8,078 bases of DNA from RGUW01 sp040399325 (GCA_040399325.1 JBBASJ010000070.1:1-8078), one strand, 5' to 3'. Counted from the first letter of the stretch, positions 1-6,047 are shown. Notes: generated from the sequence alone by a model not told the origin. Made by a program: numbers and translations.

Positions 1-605
1 ACCACCAGGCGCAGGTTCGACTGCACCATCTTTTCCTTGGCCCGGCGGCCCAGCATCAGGCGCCGGCGGAACTTGATCAGGGGCATGTCGACCAGGGCCG
101 CCCACTCCTTGGTGTCGGGGAGGTGGCCGTGATCGCTCTCAAACTGGGCGGCCAGCTCCTCAAGCTGGAGCAGGTCCGCAATCTTGCGGGCCAGTTCGAT
201 CTCTTCGTCGGGACGCAGGAGGCGGATGCGGCCGATCTCCTGCAGATACACCCGGATCGAGTCCTCGGTGTACACCCCCTTGGGACCCACCTTGATGCTG
301 GCCAGAGCCTTGGCGGCCTTGTCGTCTTTGGCGTCGGCCGTGCCGGCGCCGGCGATCAGGGCATCCGCCGTGGCGTCAAGGTCCAGATCGTCATCGGCTT
401 CACCGGCGGCTTCGCTGCTGACGGTCGCTTTGGTCTTGCTCTTGGCTGCGGTCTTGGGCGTTGCTTTGCTCTTGGTCTTCGTGGCAGCGGCGGACTTCAC
501 GGTTGTCTTGGTGGCAGGCTTCGCAGCCCCGTCCTTCCCGGCCTCAGTGGCGCGAGCCTTGAGCGTGTTGCTGTCCAGAATTTCAAGGATGGCTGCGGGA
601 CTCAT
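1..605 (-). CDS. rpoD: Principal RNA polymerase sigma factor (group 1 sigma-70, RpoD/SigA), N-terminal part
   Basis: The housekeeping sigma factor binds core RNA polymerase and directs it to -10/-35 promoters. The window holds the start codon and 201 codons; regions 2.2 to 4.2 lie beyond the left edge. The protein begins MSPAAILEIL. Residues about 29-64 are rich in Lys, Ala and Thr and look disordered; about 70-105 are acidic and Ala-rich. Region 1.2 starts near residue 115 (DSIRVYLQEIGRIRLLRPDE), followed by a spacer and the start of region 2.1 (KMVQSNLRLVV, about 191-201), which is typical of cyanobacterial SigA. The ATG at 603-605 was chosen because the family commonly starts MSPA and no in-frame start lies just upstream. 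No Shine-Dalgarno is seen; the leader before the ATG is pyrimidine-rich. Group 2 sigma factors share regions 1.2/2 but usually lack this long N-terminal tail, so SigA is favoured. It is divergent from priA. Confidence 0.93.
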   Translation of the reverse strand, partial: MSPAAILEILDSNTLKARATEAGKDGAAKPATKTTVKSAAATKTKSKATPKTAAKSKTKATVSSEAAGEADDDLDLDATADALIAGAGTADAKDDKAAKALASIKVGPKGVYTEDSIRVYLQEIGRIRLLRPDEEIELARKIADLLQLEELAAQFESDHGHLPDTKEWAALVDMPLIKFRRRLMLGRRAKEKMVQSNLRLV

Positions 606-757
606 GGGCGGACGGGGAAGAAGAACAGCAGAACAATCAAGGGGTGGGATCGGAACCCGAGACGCTCCACCATCGGGGCTGGAGGAGAGGAGAGAGCGGG
701 GAAGCAGGGGGTCGGAGGACTCCCGCAGTTCGGTTTCAGGGAGACGTCACTGAAAAC

Positions 758-777
758 GGTCTCTGGTGGTCTCTGGT
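758..777. repeat. Perfect tandem repeat of a decamer, two copies
   Basis: GGTCTCTGGT occurs twice with no spacer (758-767 and 768-777). Both copies carry GTCTC, and a GAGAC copy lies just upstream at 741-745, so the copy at 759-763 can pair with it across a 13-nt loop. It lies about 155-170 bp upstream of the rpoD start codon. Confidence 0.85.
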
Positions 778-805
778 CATCGTCAGATCCCGCGTCGGCA
801 GCTCA

Positions 806-827
806 GGGGCATCGGCTGTGCCCCGAT
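806..827. repeat. Two overlapping, mutually exclusive inverted repeats
   Basis: GGGGCA (806-811) can pair with TGCCCC (819-824) across a 7-nt loop. Alternatively ATCGG (811-815) can pair with CCGAT (823-827) across another 7-nt loop. The two stems share bases and cannot form together. They lie in the presumed rpoD leader. Chance is a reasonable alternative for stems this short. Confidence 0.4.
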
Positions 828-839
828 CAACCAGCAGGG

Positions 840-858
840 GAGACAACAACGGTGTCTC
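840..858. repeat. Inverted repeat GAGACA / TGTCTC
   Basis: GAGACA at 840-845 and TGTCTC at 853-858 form a perfect 6-bp inverted repeat with a 7-nt spacer. It is one of several places in this intergenic region where GAGAC occurs, here as a facing pair. Confidence 0.55.
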
Positions 859-1033
859 ACGGATGCGTCTGGCTGGGGGACAGCAGGGCCGCCTGTGCCG
901 GCGAAGGGATGGGATCAGGGTTGAAACGCGGGTTCGTTGAGGCTGGTTTGTTGGGGCCGGATCACGGGGGATGGGGCCGGTGGAGCGCTGTCAGGGGAGG
1001 TCGGAGACCGGGAGGCCAGGGCTGGAGATCCTC

Positions 1034-1053
1034 CGCGAGGGCAAGCCTTCGCG
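1034..1053. repeat. GC-rich hairpin, 8-bp stem and 4-nt loop
   Basis: CGCGAGGG (1034-1041) pairs with CCTTCGCG (1046-1053) over a CAAG loop; one of the eight pairs is a G-U wobble when read as plus-strand RNA. No T-run follows on either strand, so it does not look like an intrinsic terminator. Confidence 0.45.
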
Positions 1054-1097
1054 TTGGAAAGAGTGTCCAGGCGCTCTCTTCAGGTCTTCCCTCTGGA

Positions 1098-1117
1098 CGG
1101 AACTCTGCCTCGTTCCG
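1098..1117. repeat. Inverted repeat CGGAAC / GTTCCG
   Basis: CGGAAC (1098-1103) and GTTCCG (1112-1117) form a 6-bp stem with an 8-nt loop. Just to the left, GTCCAG (1065-1070) can pair with CTGGAC (1093-1098), and just to the right is the palindrome at 1121-1136, giving a row of inverted repeats upstream of priA. Confidence 0.4.
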
Positions 1118-1120
1118 ACA

Positions 1121-1136
1121 GCAGTCGATCGACTGC
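1121..1136. promoter_or_regulatory. 16-bp perfect palindrome, possible operator
   Basis: GCAGTCGATCGACTGC equals its own reverse complement over all 16 bases. It lies 45 bp upstream of the priA start and, if the promoter proposed at 1148-1176 is right, at about +5 to +20 of the rpoD transcript. Both placements suit binding by a dimeric regulator. No family can be assigned from the sequence. The centre GATC resembles HIP1 but the flanks do not match it. Confidence 0.45.
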
Positions 1137-1147
1137 CCAACGTTTCC

Positions 1148-1176
1148 ATCTTAAGAATGGCGAGACGCCTTTGCAA
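1148..1176 (-). promoter_or_regulatory. Candidate sigma-70 type promoter for rpoD
   Basis: On the minus strand TTGCAA (1176-1171, against TTGACA) is followed after exactly 17 nt by TAAGAT (1153-1148, against TATAAT). Each hexamer matches four of six consensus bases. Transcription would start near 1141 and give an rpoD leader of about 535 nt, which is long. A promoter nearer to rpoD could exist, but I saw no better hexamer pair. Confidence 0.35.
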
Positions 1177-1181
1177 GGTCG

Positions 1182-3404
1182 GTGGGCAGGGATTCGGGCG
1201 AGGCGGCTCCGCAGTGGCTCCAGGTCTGGCTGGAAGCGGGTCGCGATGGCCAGGTCTTCACCTATGCCAATCCTCTGGATCTGGCCCTGGCACCCGGTGA
1301 TCTGGTGCAGGTACGCCTGCGTGGACGCCGCCACTCCGGTCTGGTGGTGGAGGTCCTCCCGGACCGGCCGTCCGAGCTCGAGGGTCGCGCCCTGCAGCCG
1401 GTCGAGAGCCTGTTGCAACAGGCAGCGGTGAGCGCCGCCTGGCAACAGCTCATCGATCAGGTGGCGGCCGACTGCCATGCCAGCCGGTTTCAGACCCTCA
1501 AGAGTGCCCTGCCCTCGGGCTGGCTCGGTCAGCGCCCCCAGCCTCCAGTGCGGGCGACCCGACCGGCCTGGCAGATCGAAGGTCCTCAGATGCCGCGCGA
1601 GGGGCTGCGGCTCACCCCGGCCCAGACCGCGCTGTTGGATGACCTGGAGGCGGCAGGTGGCGTGACCCCCCTGGCCGAGCTCTGCAACGACGGCGGTCAC
1701 AGCCGCTCGGTGCTGGCTGGCCTGGAGCGGCGCGGCCTGGTGCGGCGCGCCCCCGTGGTGCCGGTACCCATGCCGATCCAGGAGCCCCGCGCCCTCAACG
1801 CCGACCAGCAGCGGGCCGTGGCCGCCATCACCGCCGCAGAGCCCGGACAGGCCCTGCTGCTGTGGGGGGTCACGGGGGCGGGCAAGACCGAGGTCTACCT
1901 GCAGGCTGCAGCCCGGTGCCTCGCCCAGGGGCGCAGCGTGCTGCTGCTCACGCCCGAGATCGGCCTGATCCCCCAGATGCTCGACAGGGCCCGCAGTCGC
2001 TTTGGTGAGGCCGTTCTCGAGTTTCACAGCGCCATGGCTGATGGCGACAAGGTCGCCAGCTGGCGTGCAGCCCTGGATCCCGGGTCACCCAGGGTGGTGG
2101 TGGGCACCCGCTCGGCGGTGTTTCTGCCCCTGGCGCAGCTGGGTCTGCTTGTGCTCGATGAGGAGCACGATGCGTCCTACAAGCAGGACAGCCCGATGCC
2201 CTGCTATCACGCCCGCGAGGTGGCGCGGTTGCGGGCCCGTCAGAGTGGAGCCGTGTTGGTGCTGGGGACCGCCACCCCCTCTCTTGAAACCTGGCTGAGC
2301 TGCAGCCAGGGCCGCACGACCCTGCTCCGGTTGCCGCAGCGCATCGGCGAGCGGCCGTTGCCGCCGGTGCGGCTGGTCGACATGCGCCAGGAGCTGGCCG
2401 AGGGCCATCGCCGCCTGCTCAGCCGTCCCTTGCTCGAGCGGCTGCAGCAGGTGAGCCAGCGGGGTGAGCAGGCGGTGGTGCTGGTGCCCCGTCGCGGTTA
2501 CCGGGCCTTTCTGAGCTGCCGCAGCTGTGGTGAGGCCGTGCTGTGCCCCAACTGCGATGTGGCCCTGACGGTGCATCGCAGCCGCGAAGGCCGCGAGTGG
2601 CTGCGGTGTCACTGGTGTGACCACCGACAGAACTGCGGCGATCGCTGCGGTCATTGCGGTTCAACCGCCTTCAAGCCCTTTGGTGCCGGGACCCAGCGGG
2701 TGATCGAACAACTGGGCGAAGAGCTCAGCGATCTGCGTCTGTTGCGCTTCGACCGCGACAGCACCCGTGGACGTGATGGCCATCGCCAGCTGCTGGAGCG
2801 GTTTGCCGCCGGCGAGGCCGACGTGCTCGTGGGTACCCAGATGCTGGCCAAGGGCATGGACCTGCCTCGGGTGACCCTGGCGGCGGTGCTGGCCGCCGAT
2901 GGATTGCTGCACCGTCCCGACCTGCGGGCCTCCGAGCAGTCGCTGCAGCTGTTGCTGCAGTTGGCGGGCCGGGCCGGCCGTGGTGAGTTGCCGGGCGAGG
3001 TGCTGGTGCAGACCTACAGCCCCGATCACCCGGTCATCCGGCACCTGGTGCAGGGCAGTTATGGCGACTTCCTCGATCAGGAGCTGGATCTGCGCCGGCG
3101 AGGCGGATTGGTGCCGTTGGCCCGGGCCTGTCTGCTGCGCCTTGCCGGCCCGAGCGCCAGCGTCACCGCCACCGCTGCCACCGCGCTGGCGTCGCGGCTG
3201 CAGCCTGGGGTCGAGCGGGCGGGCTGGATGCTGATCGGACCGGCACCGGCGCCGGTGGCCCGGGTGGCCGGCCGCAGCCGCTGGCAGGTTCTGTTGCACG
3301 GCCCCGCCACAGCCGCGATCCCCCTGCCGCCCGAGGCAGACCTGCGCAGCGCTTTGCCGGTCGGCGTCACGTTGGCGGTGGATCCCGATCCCCTCGAGCT
3401 TTAG
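1182..3404 (+). CDS. priA: Primosomal protein N' (replication restart helicase PriA)
   Basis: PriA is the 3'-to-5' superfamily 2 helicase that recognises abandoned forks and reloads the replisome. The 740-residue protein has usual family length and a complete motif set. The N-terminal DNA-binding domain contains the typical YANPLDLALAPGDLVQVRL stretch. Walker A is GVTGAGKT (229-236, Lys235), Walker B is DEEH (326-329), motif III is GTATPS (362-367), and the C-terminal helicase lobe has GTQMLAKG (551-558) and QLAGRAGRG (593-601). Inserted in that lobe are four CxxC pairs for two zinc ions (446/449, 455/458, 476/479, 489/492), with an extra Cys485. The GTG at 1182 is the only start between an in-frame TAA at 1152 and the conserved N-terminus; a weak AAGG lies three bases upstream. 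Its TAG overlaps the stop of the opposing gene. All motifs look intact. Confidence 0.97.
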   Translation: MGRDSGEAAPQWLQVWLEAGRDGQVFTYANPLDLALAPGDLVQVRLRGRRHSGLVVEVLPDRPSELEGRALQPVESLLQQAAVSAAWQQLIDQVAADCHASRFQTLKSALPSGWLGQRPQPPVRATRPAWQIEGPQMPREGLRLTPAQTALLDDLEAAGGVTPLAELCNDGGHSRSVLAGLERRGLVRRAPVVPVPMPIQEPRALNADQQRAVAAITAAEPGQALLLWGVTGAGKTEVYLQAAARCLAQGRSVLLLTPEIGLIPQMLDRARSRFGEAVLEFHSAMADGDKVASWRAALDPGSPRVVVGTRSAVFLPLAQLGLLVLDEEHDASYKQDSPMPCYHAREVARLRARQSGAVLVLGTATPSLETWLSCSQGRTTLLRLPQRIGERPLPPVRLVDMRQELAEGHRRLLSRPLLERLQQVSQRGEQAVVLVPRRGYRAFLSCRSCGEAVLCPNCDVALTVHRSREGREWLRCHWCDHRQNCGDRCGHCGSTAFKPFGAGTQRVIEQLGEELSDLRLLRFDRDSTRGRDGHRQLLERFAAGEADVLVGTQMLAKGMDLPRVTLAAVLAADGLLHRPDLRASEQSLQLLLQLAGRAGRGELPGEVLVQTYSPDHPVIRHLVQGSYGDFLDQELDLRRRGGLVPLARACLLRLAGPSASVTATAATALASRLQPGVERAGWMLIGPAPAPVARVAGRSRWQVLLHGPATAAIPLPPEADLRSALPVGVTLAVDPDPLEL
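2638..2645. repeat. HIP1 octamer
   Basis: GCGATCGC inside priA. HIP1 is over-represented in many cyanobacterial genomes, so it supports the taxonomic reading. Confidence 0.7.
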
Positions 3405-3418
3405 CGGGGTAATCCGGG
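3384..3418. terminator. Imperfect hairpin across the priA/DUF3153 convergent ends
   Basis: CCCGATCCCC (3384-3393) can pair with GGGG (3406-3409), ATC (3412-3414) and GGG (3416-3418), with two small bulges and a 12-nt loop that contains both stop codons. No T-run follows on either strand. It is the only candidate stop signal for two genes that leave no intergenic space, and it is weak. Confidence 0.25.
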
Positions 3419-4513
3419 CCATCCGTACCCCAGTTGCCGCCGCAGCAGCTGCAGCACCAGGCTCAGCAGCAGCAGGGCCGCGATGGCCACCGAACCGAGG
3501 CCCAGGGCGCTCCAGCGCCACAGCGCCAGCACCAGATGGTTGTGGGCGCCGGCCTCCAGGGTCCAGATCAGGCCGGTGCGGTTGCTGCGCGGTTGCGGCC
3601 AGGCGCTGCGCACCGCCCTCGCGTTCAGGGGCTCAAGCCGCACGCTCAAACCTGCCGGCACCCAGGCCGGCAGGCGCTGCAGGTCCAGCTCCAGGCTGAT
3701 GCGTTCGTGAATGCCCACCAGCCAGTTGCGGCTGCGCACCGCCAGCTGGGGCGGGGGCAGATCGAGCCCGGCCAGGACGCTGGCCCGCTGAAGCGTTCTG
3801 GCCAGCTCGTCGAGGGCCTGTTTACTGGGCAGAACCGGACTGCGCAGCATCCACTGCAGGCCGCTGTGACGCTGGCTCCAGCCCTGGGCCTGAAGGTCGC
3901 GTGCCAACTGCGTCTGCCAGGCCTGTGCGGCCAGGCCTTCGTGCTGCAGCCCGAGCTGGAGCTGCAACCGCCCGGCCGCGCCGAACTGCAGCTCGGCGTC
4001 GATGGCACCGCAGCCCCCCAGCAGCAGAACCAGCAGCATCAGCACGCTGACCACCAGGGCAAACCCCAGCGGCGCCCGGGTGGGGCCCACCGCCGGTGCC
4101 GGGGGTGGCGGCGGTTGGATCCGCCGGCGACGGCGCACCTGTTCGCCCATGCGGCGCCCCATGGCAGCCTCGCTGCCGCCAAGGTCGGGCAGGGTGAGCG
4201 ACCAGTCTCGCGGGCGCTCCAGGGCGGGAGCCTCGAGCACCCGCTGCAGCTCCCGGGCCTGGGCCCGCATGGTGGCATCAGGATGGGCCCGCAGCCGCTT
4301 GCACCAGACCAGCGCTGCCTCGCCCTGACCCTGCCCCAGCCGTGCGGTGGCCAGCATCAGCAGGATCTCGGCATCCACGGCTGAACCCTTGCCCGCCGCC
4401 AGGGGCTCGAGCAGCCGCCCCACCTGGCCGTAGTCGCCGCGCTCGAGGGCGGCCCGGGCCAGGGCGATCACTGCATCGCCCGCCTGCGGGCCATCGCCAG
4501 GATCAGGCGTCAC
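3401..4513 (-). CDS. Membrane protein with N-terminal helical-repeat-like region and C-terminal DUF3153-like domain
   Basis: Function unknown. The 370-residue product has two parts. Residues 1-115 are helical and Ala/Leu-rich (LERGDYGQVGRLLEPLAAG, then LEAPALERPRDWSLTLPDL at 93-111), resembling short TPR-like proteins of cyanobacteria. After a basic cluster (RRRRR, 127-131) and a proline run (134-138) comes a hydrophobic segment at 148-167 ending LGGC (165-168), like a lipobox. Residues 170-330 match my recollection of cyanobacterial DUF3153 (NWLVGIHERISLELDLQ; LIWTLEAGAHNHLVLALW), and a second membrane segment spans about 334-356. The likely start is GTG at 4513-4511, overlapping the argB stop by 11 bp; a longer frame to 4633 reads through argB and is implausible. 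Another GTG lies 15 codons in (residue 16). The protein is last in the argB cluster, so translational coupling is likely. Confidence 0.8.
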   Translation of the reverse strand: MTPDPGDGPQAGDAVIALARAALERGDYGQVGRLLEPLAAGKGSAVDAEILLMLATARLGQGQGEAALVWCKRLRAHPDATMRAQARELQRVLEAPALERPRDWSLTLPDLGGSEAAMGRRMGEQVRRRRRIQPPPPPAPAVGPTRAPLGFALVVSVLMLLVLLLGGCGAIDAELQFGAAGRLQLQLGLQHEGLAAQAWQTQLARDLQAQGWSQRHSGLQWMLRSPVLPSKQALDELARTLQRASVLAGLDLPPPQLAVRSRNWLVGIHERISLELDLQRLPAWVPAGLSVRLEPLNARAVRSAWPQPRSNRTGLIWTLEAGAHNHLVLALWRWSALGLGSVAIAALLLLSLVLQLLRRQLGYGWPGLPR

Positions 4514-5438
4514 CCGAGTTGCCGGCGGCCGAGTTGCCGGCGTCGAGGTGCCGTTGACTGCCCACCACCATGGTGCCGATGCCCGCATCGCTGAACACCT
4601 CGAGCAGCAGGGCGTGGGGAACCCGGCCATCAATGATGTGAGCGGCTTTGACCCCCTGGGCCAGGGCGCGGATGCAGCATTCGGTCTTGGGTGTCATGCC
4701 GCCCTGCACGACGCCGCTGCCCATCAGATCCCTGGCCTGACTGAGGGTCAGCTGGCGGATCAGGGATCCCGGATCGGAGCGGTCCTGCAGGATTCCGCGG
4801 GTGTCGGTGAGCAGGATCAGCTTTTCGGCCTGCAGGGCGGCGGCCAGCTCACCGGCCACGGTGTCGGCGTTGATGTTGTGCGCCTGGCCATTGGTGTCGG
4901 CGGCCACACTGGAGATCACCGGGATGTAGCCGGCTTCGAGCAACGGCTTCAGCACCCGGGTGTTGACGGCAGCCACCTCGCCCACCAGGCCGCGGGAGCC
5001 GTCGCCGTAGAGCCGGGCGGTCACGAGCTGGCCGTCGCTGCCGCAGAGTCCGACCGCCTCTCCGCCGACGCGTTGCAAGCCGTTGACGATCTGTTTGTTA
5101 ACCCGGCCGACCAGCACCATCTCGACCACGTCCATGGTGTCGGCATCGGTGACGCGCAGTCCGTCAACGAAACGGGGCTCCATCGCCAGTCTGGAGAGCC
5201 AGTGGTTGATCTCGGGCCCACCGCCGTGGACCACGATCGGCTGAACCCCGACGCTGCGCAGCAGCACCAGATCGCGAAACACGGCCTCGCGCAGCTCGGC
5301 CTGCACCATGGCCGCCCCGCCGTACTTGATCACCATGCGGCGACCGGCGAAGGTCTGGATGTAGGGCAAGGCCTCGCTCAGAACCGAGACGCGCAGCGCC
5401 TCATCGGGGTGGATGCTGGCGTCGGACGTCACGGTCAA
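4503..5438 (-). CDS. argB: Acetylglutamate kinase (N-acetyl-L-glutamate 5-phosphotransferase)
   Basis: ArgB phosphorylates N-acetylglutamate with ATP, the second step of arginine synthesis, in the cytoplasm. Visible motifs in the 311 residues are KYGG (38-41, catalytic Lys38), HGGGPEI (71-77), LVGRVNKQIVNGL (109-121), NINAD (188-192, catalytic Asp192), LLTDTRGIL (209-217) and GGMTPK (246-251, Lys251). The N-terminal helix (LSEALPYIQTF, 20-30) and the IIDGRVPH segment (268-275) mark the hexameric, arginine-inhibited class. In cyanobacteria that class is activated by PII; this is family knowledge, not shown here. The start is either TTG at 5438, overlapping the DUF2854 stop by 4 bp, or GTG at 5432, two codons in; neither has a clear ribosome binding site. 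The last 11 residues contain a tandem duplication (AGNSAAGNSG). The gene lies between DUF2854 and DUF3153. Confidence 0.97.
   Translation of the reverse strand: MTVTSDASIHPDEALRVSVLSEALPYIQTFAGRRMVIKYGGAAMVQAELREAVFRDLVLLRSVGVQPIVVHGGGPEINHWLSRLAMEPRFVDGLRVTDADTMDVVEMVLVGRVNKQIVNGLQRVGGEAVGLCGSDGQLVTARLYGDGSRGLVGEVAAVNTRVLKPLLEAGYIPVISSVAADTNGQAHNINADTVAGELAAALQAEKLILLTDTRGILQDRSDPGSLIRQLTLSQARDLMGSGVVQGGMTPKTECCIRALAQGVKAAHIIDGRVPHALLLEVFSDAGIGTMVVGSQRHLDAGNSAAGNSGDA
4514..4542. repeat. 14-bp tandem repeat, period 15, in the 3' end of argB
   Basis: CCGAGTTGCCGGCG occurs at 4514-4527 and 4529-4542. The 15-bp period keeps the argB frame, so ArgB gains a duplicated AGNS-type unit near its C-terminus. 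The repeat directly abuts the GTG start of the downstream gene (4511-4513). Confidence 0.85.
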
Positions 5439-5995
5439 TGGGGCGTTGCAGGGGTGTCGGCCGAGCGGCGCAGGCTCAGCTTCAGTTGGTCGCCTGGCAG
5501 CGGTTCCAGCTGGGCTTCAAGCCCCCGTCCGAAGAAGCGGCCCAGGCGTTCGGCCTGATCCTGCCAGCGTTCGACTGACACGGCACCACAGGCAAAGGTG
5601 AGCGTGAGGCCATAACGGCCGTCGTCAGCGCCTTCGGCGACGCTGAGCAATTGGGGTGGGGTGTCCTCATCCCACAGTTTCAGGGCTTCCAGCGAGCTCT
5701 CGAGGTGGGCTTTCTGCCCGTAGCGCCAGCGCATCAGATCGCCGAGAAGCTTTTTGAGGGGGGCATTGTCGGGTTGATCTCGCCACTGCTGAAAAGCGGG
5801 CGCGGGGGTCAGCCGCTGGGGCGGTGGCAGCTCCGACGATTTGAGGGCCAGTCCGCCCAGCAGGATCGGAATGCCGTAGAAGATGGTCGGCAGGCTCAGG
5901 TTGGCGTTGTCACCCAGGTAGGCGATGGAGCCGATCACCGTGAGTGCGGTCCCGGCGATGGTCACCAGGCTGCCTGGAGAAAAGAGGGCGTTCAT
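5435..5995 (-). CDS. DUF2854 family membrane protein
   Basis: Function unknown; the family is found in cyanobacteria and plant plastids. The 186-residue protein has two closely spaced membrane segments (about 9-27 and 37-52) separated by LGDNANLSLP, with the family-like FYGIPILLGGLALKSSEL at 39-56. A soluble domain follows (about 65-180) that contains LMRWRYGQKAHLESSLEALKLW (87-108) and a single Cys136. The ATG at 5995 is preferred because homologues begin just before the first membrane segment; an ATG at 6049 would add 18 residues and overlap the divergent small gene. No strong Shine-Dalgarno is seen. The TGA overlaps the TTG candidate start of argB (TTGA), so the two are probably co-transcribed and coupled. 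Confidence 0.9.
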   Translation of the reverse strand: MNALFSPGSLVTIAGTALTVIGSIAYLGDNANLSLPTIFYGIPILLGGLALKSSELPPPQRLTPAPAFQQWRDQPDNAPLKKLLGDLMRWRYGQKAHLESSLEALKLWDEDTPPQLLSVAEGADDGRYGLTLTFACGAVSVERWQDQAERLGRFFGRGLEAQLEPLPGDQLKLSLRRSADTPATPH

Positions 5996-6047
5996 GCCGC
6001 CATCTTCGGCCAGCAGGGTCCAGGATGGCGCCAGTACCTGCAATGGC

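Larger units (their letters stand above)
606..1181. other. Long divergent intergenic region between rpoD and priA, repeat-rich
   Basis: These 576 bp separate two divergent genes and contain no credible gene: open frames here have low-complexity, compositionally odd translations and no recognisable domain. The region is unusual in this otherwise tightly packed window. It holds a tandem decamer (758-777), several short hairpins (806-824, 840-858, 1034-1053, 1098-1117), a 16-bp perfect palindrome (1121-1136), a purine-rich tract on the plus strand (about 675-719, so CU-rich in a rpoD transcript), and eight GAGAC/GTCTC pentamers. It probably carries the rpoD and priA promoters and a long rpoD leader. 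An unannotated small RNA is possible but not shown. Confidence 0.8.

Noticed and set aside
123..1154. Long plus-strand frame (343 codons) over rpoD and the spacer
   Set aside because: It is antisense to a clear sigma factor over more than half its length, and its translation is Gly/Arg-rich with no domain. High GC makes such frames common.
1080..2027. Minus-strand frame of 315 codons opposite priA
   Set aside because: Antisense to the conserved N-terminal half of PriA, including Walker A; no recognisable domain.
2517..2657. Ninth cysteine (Cys485) in the PriA zinc region as a novel metal site
   Set aside because: The eight canonical cysteines are all present with usual spacing; one extra cysteine alone is weak evidence.
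2661..3521. Minus-strand frame of 286 codons opposite priA
   Set aside because: Gln/Ala/Gly-rich shadow of the PriA helicase lobe.
3434..4384. Plus-strand frame of 316 codons opposite the DUF3153 gene
   Set aside because: Gln/Pro/His-rich shadow; the minus frame has coherent membrane segments and family-like motifs.
4548..5558. Plus-strand frame of 336 codons opposite argB
   Set aside because: Antisense to fully motif-complete ArgB; His/Gly/Asp-rich shadow composition.
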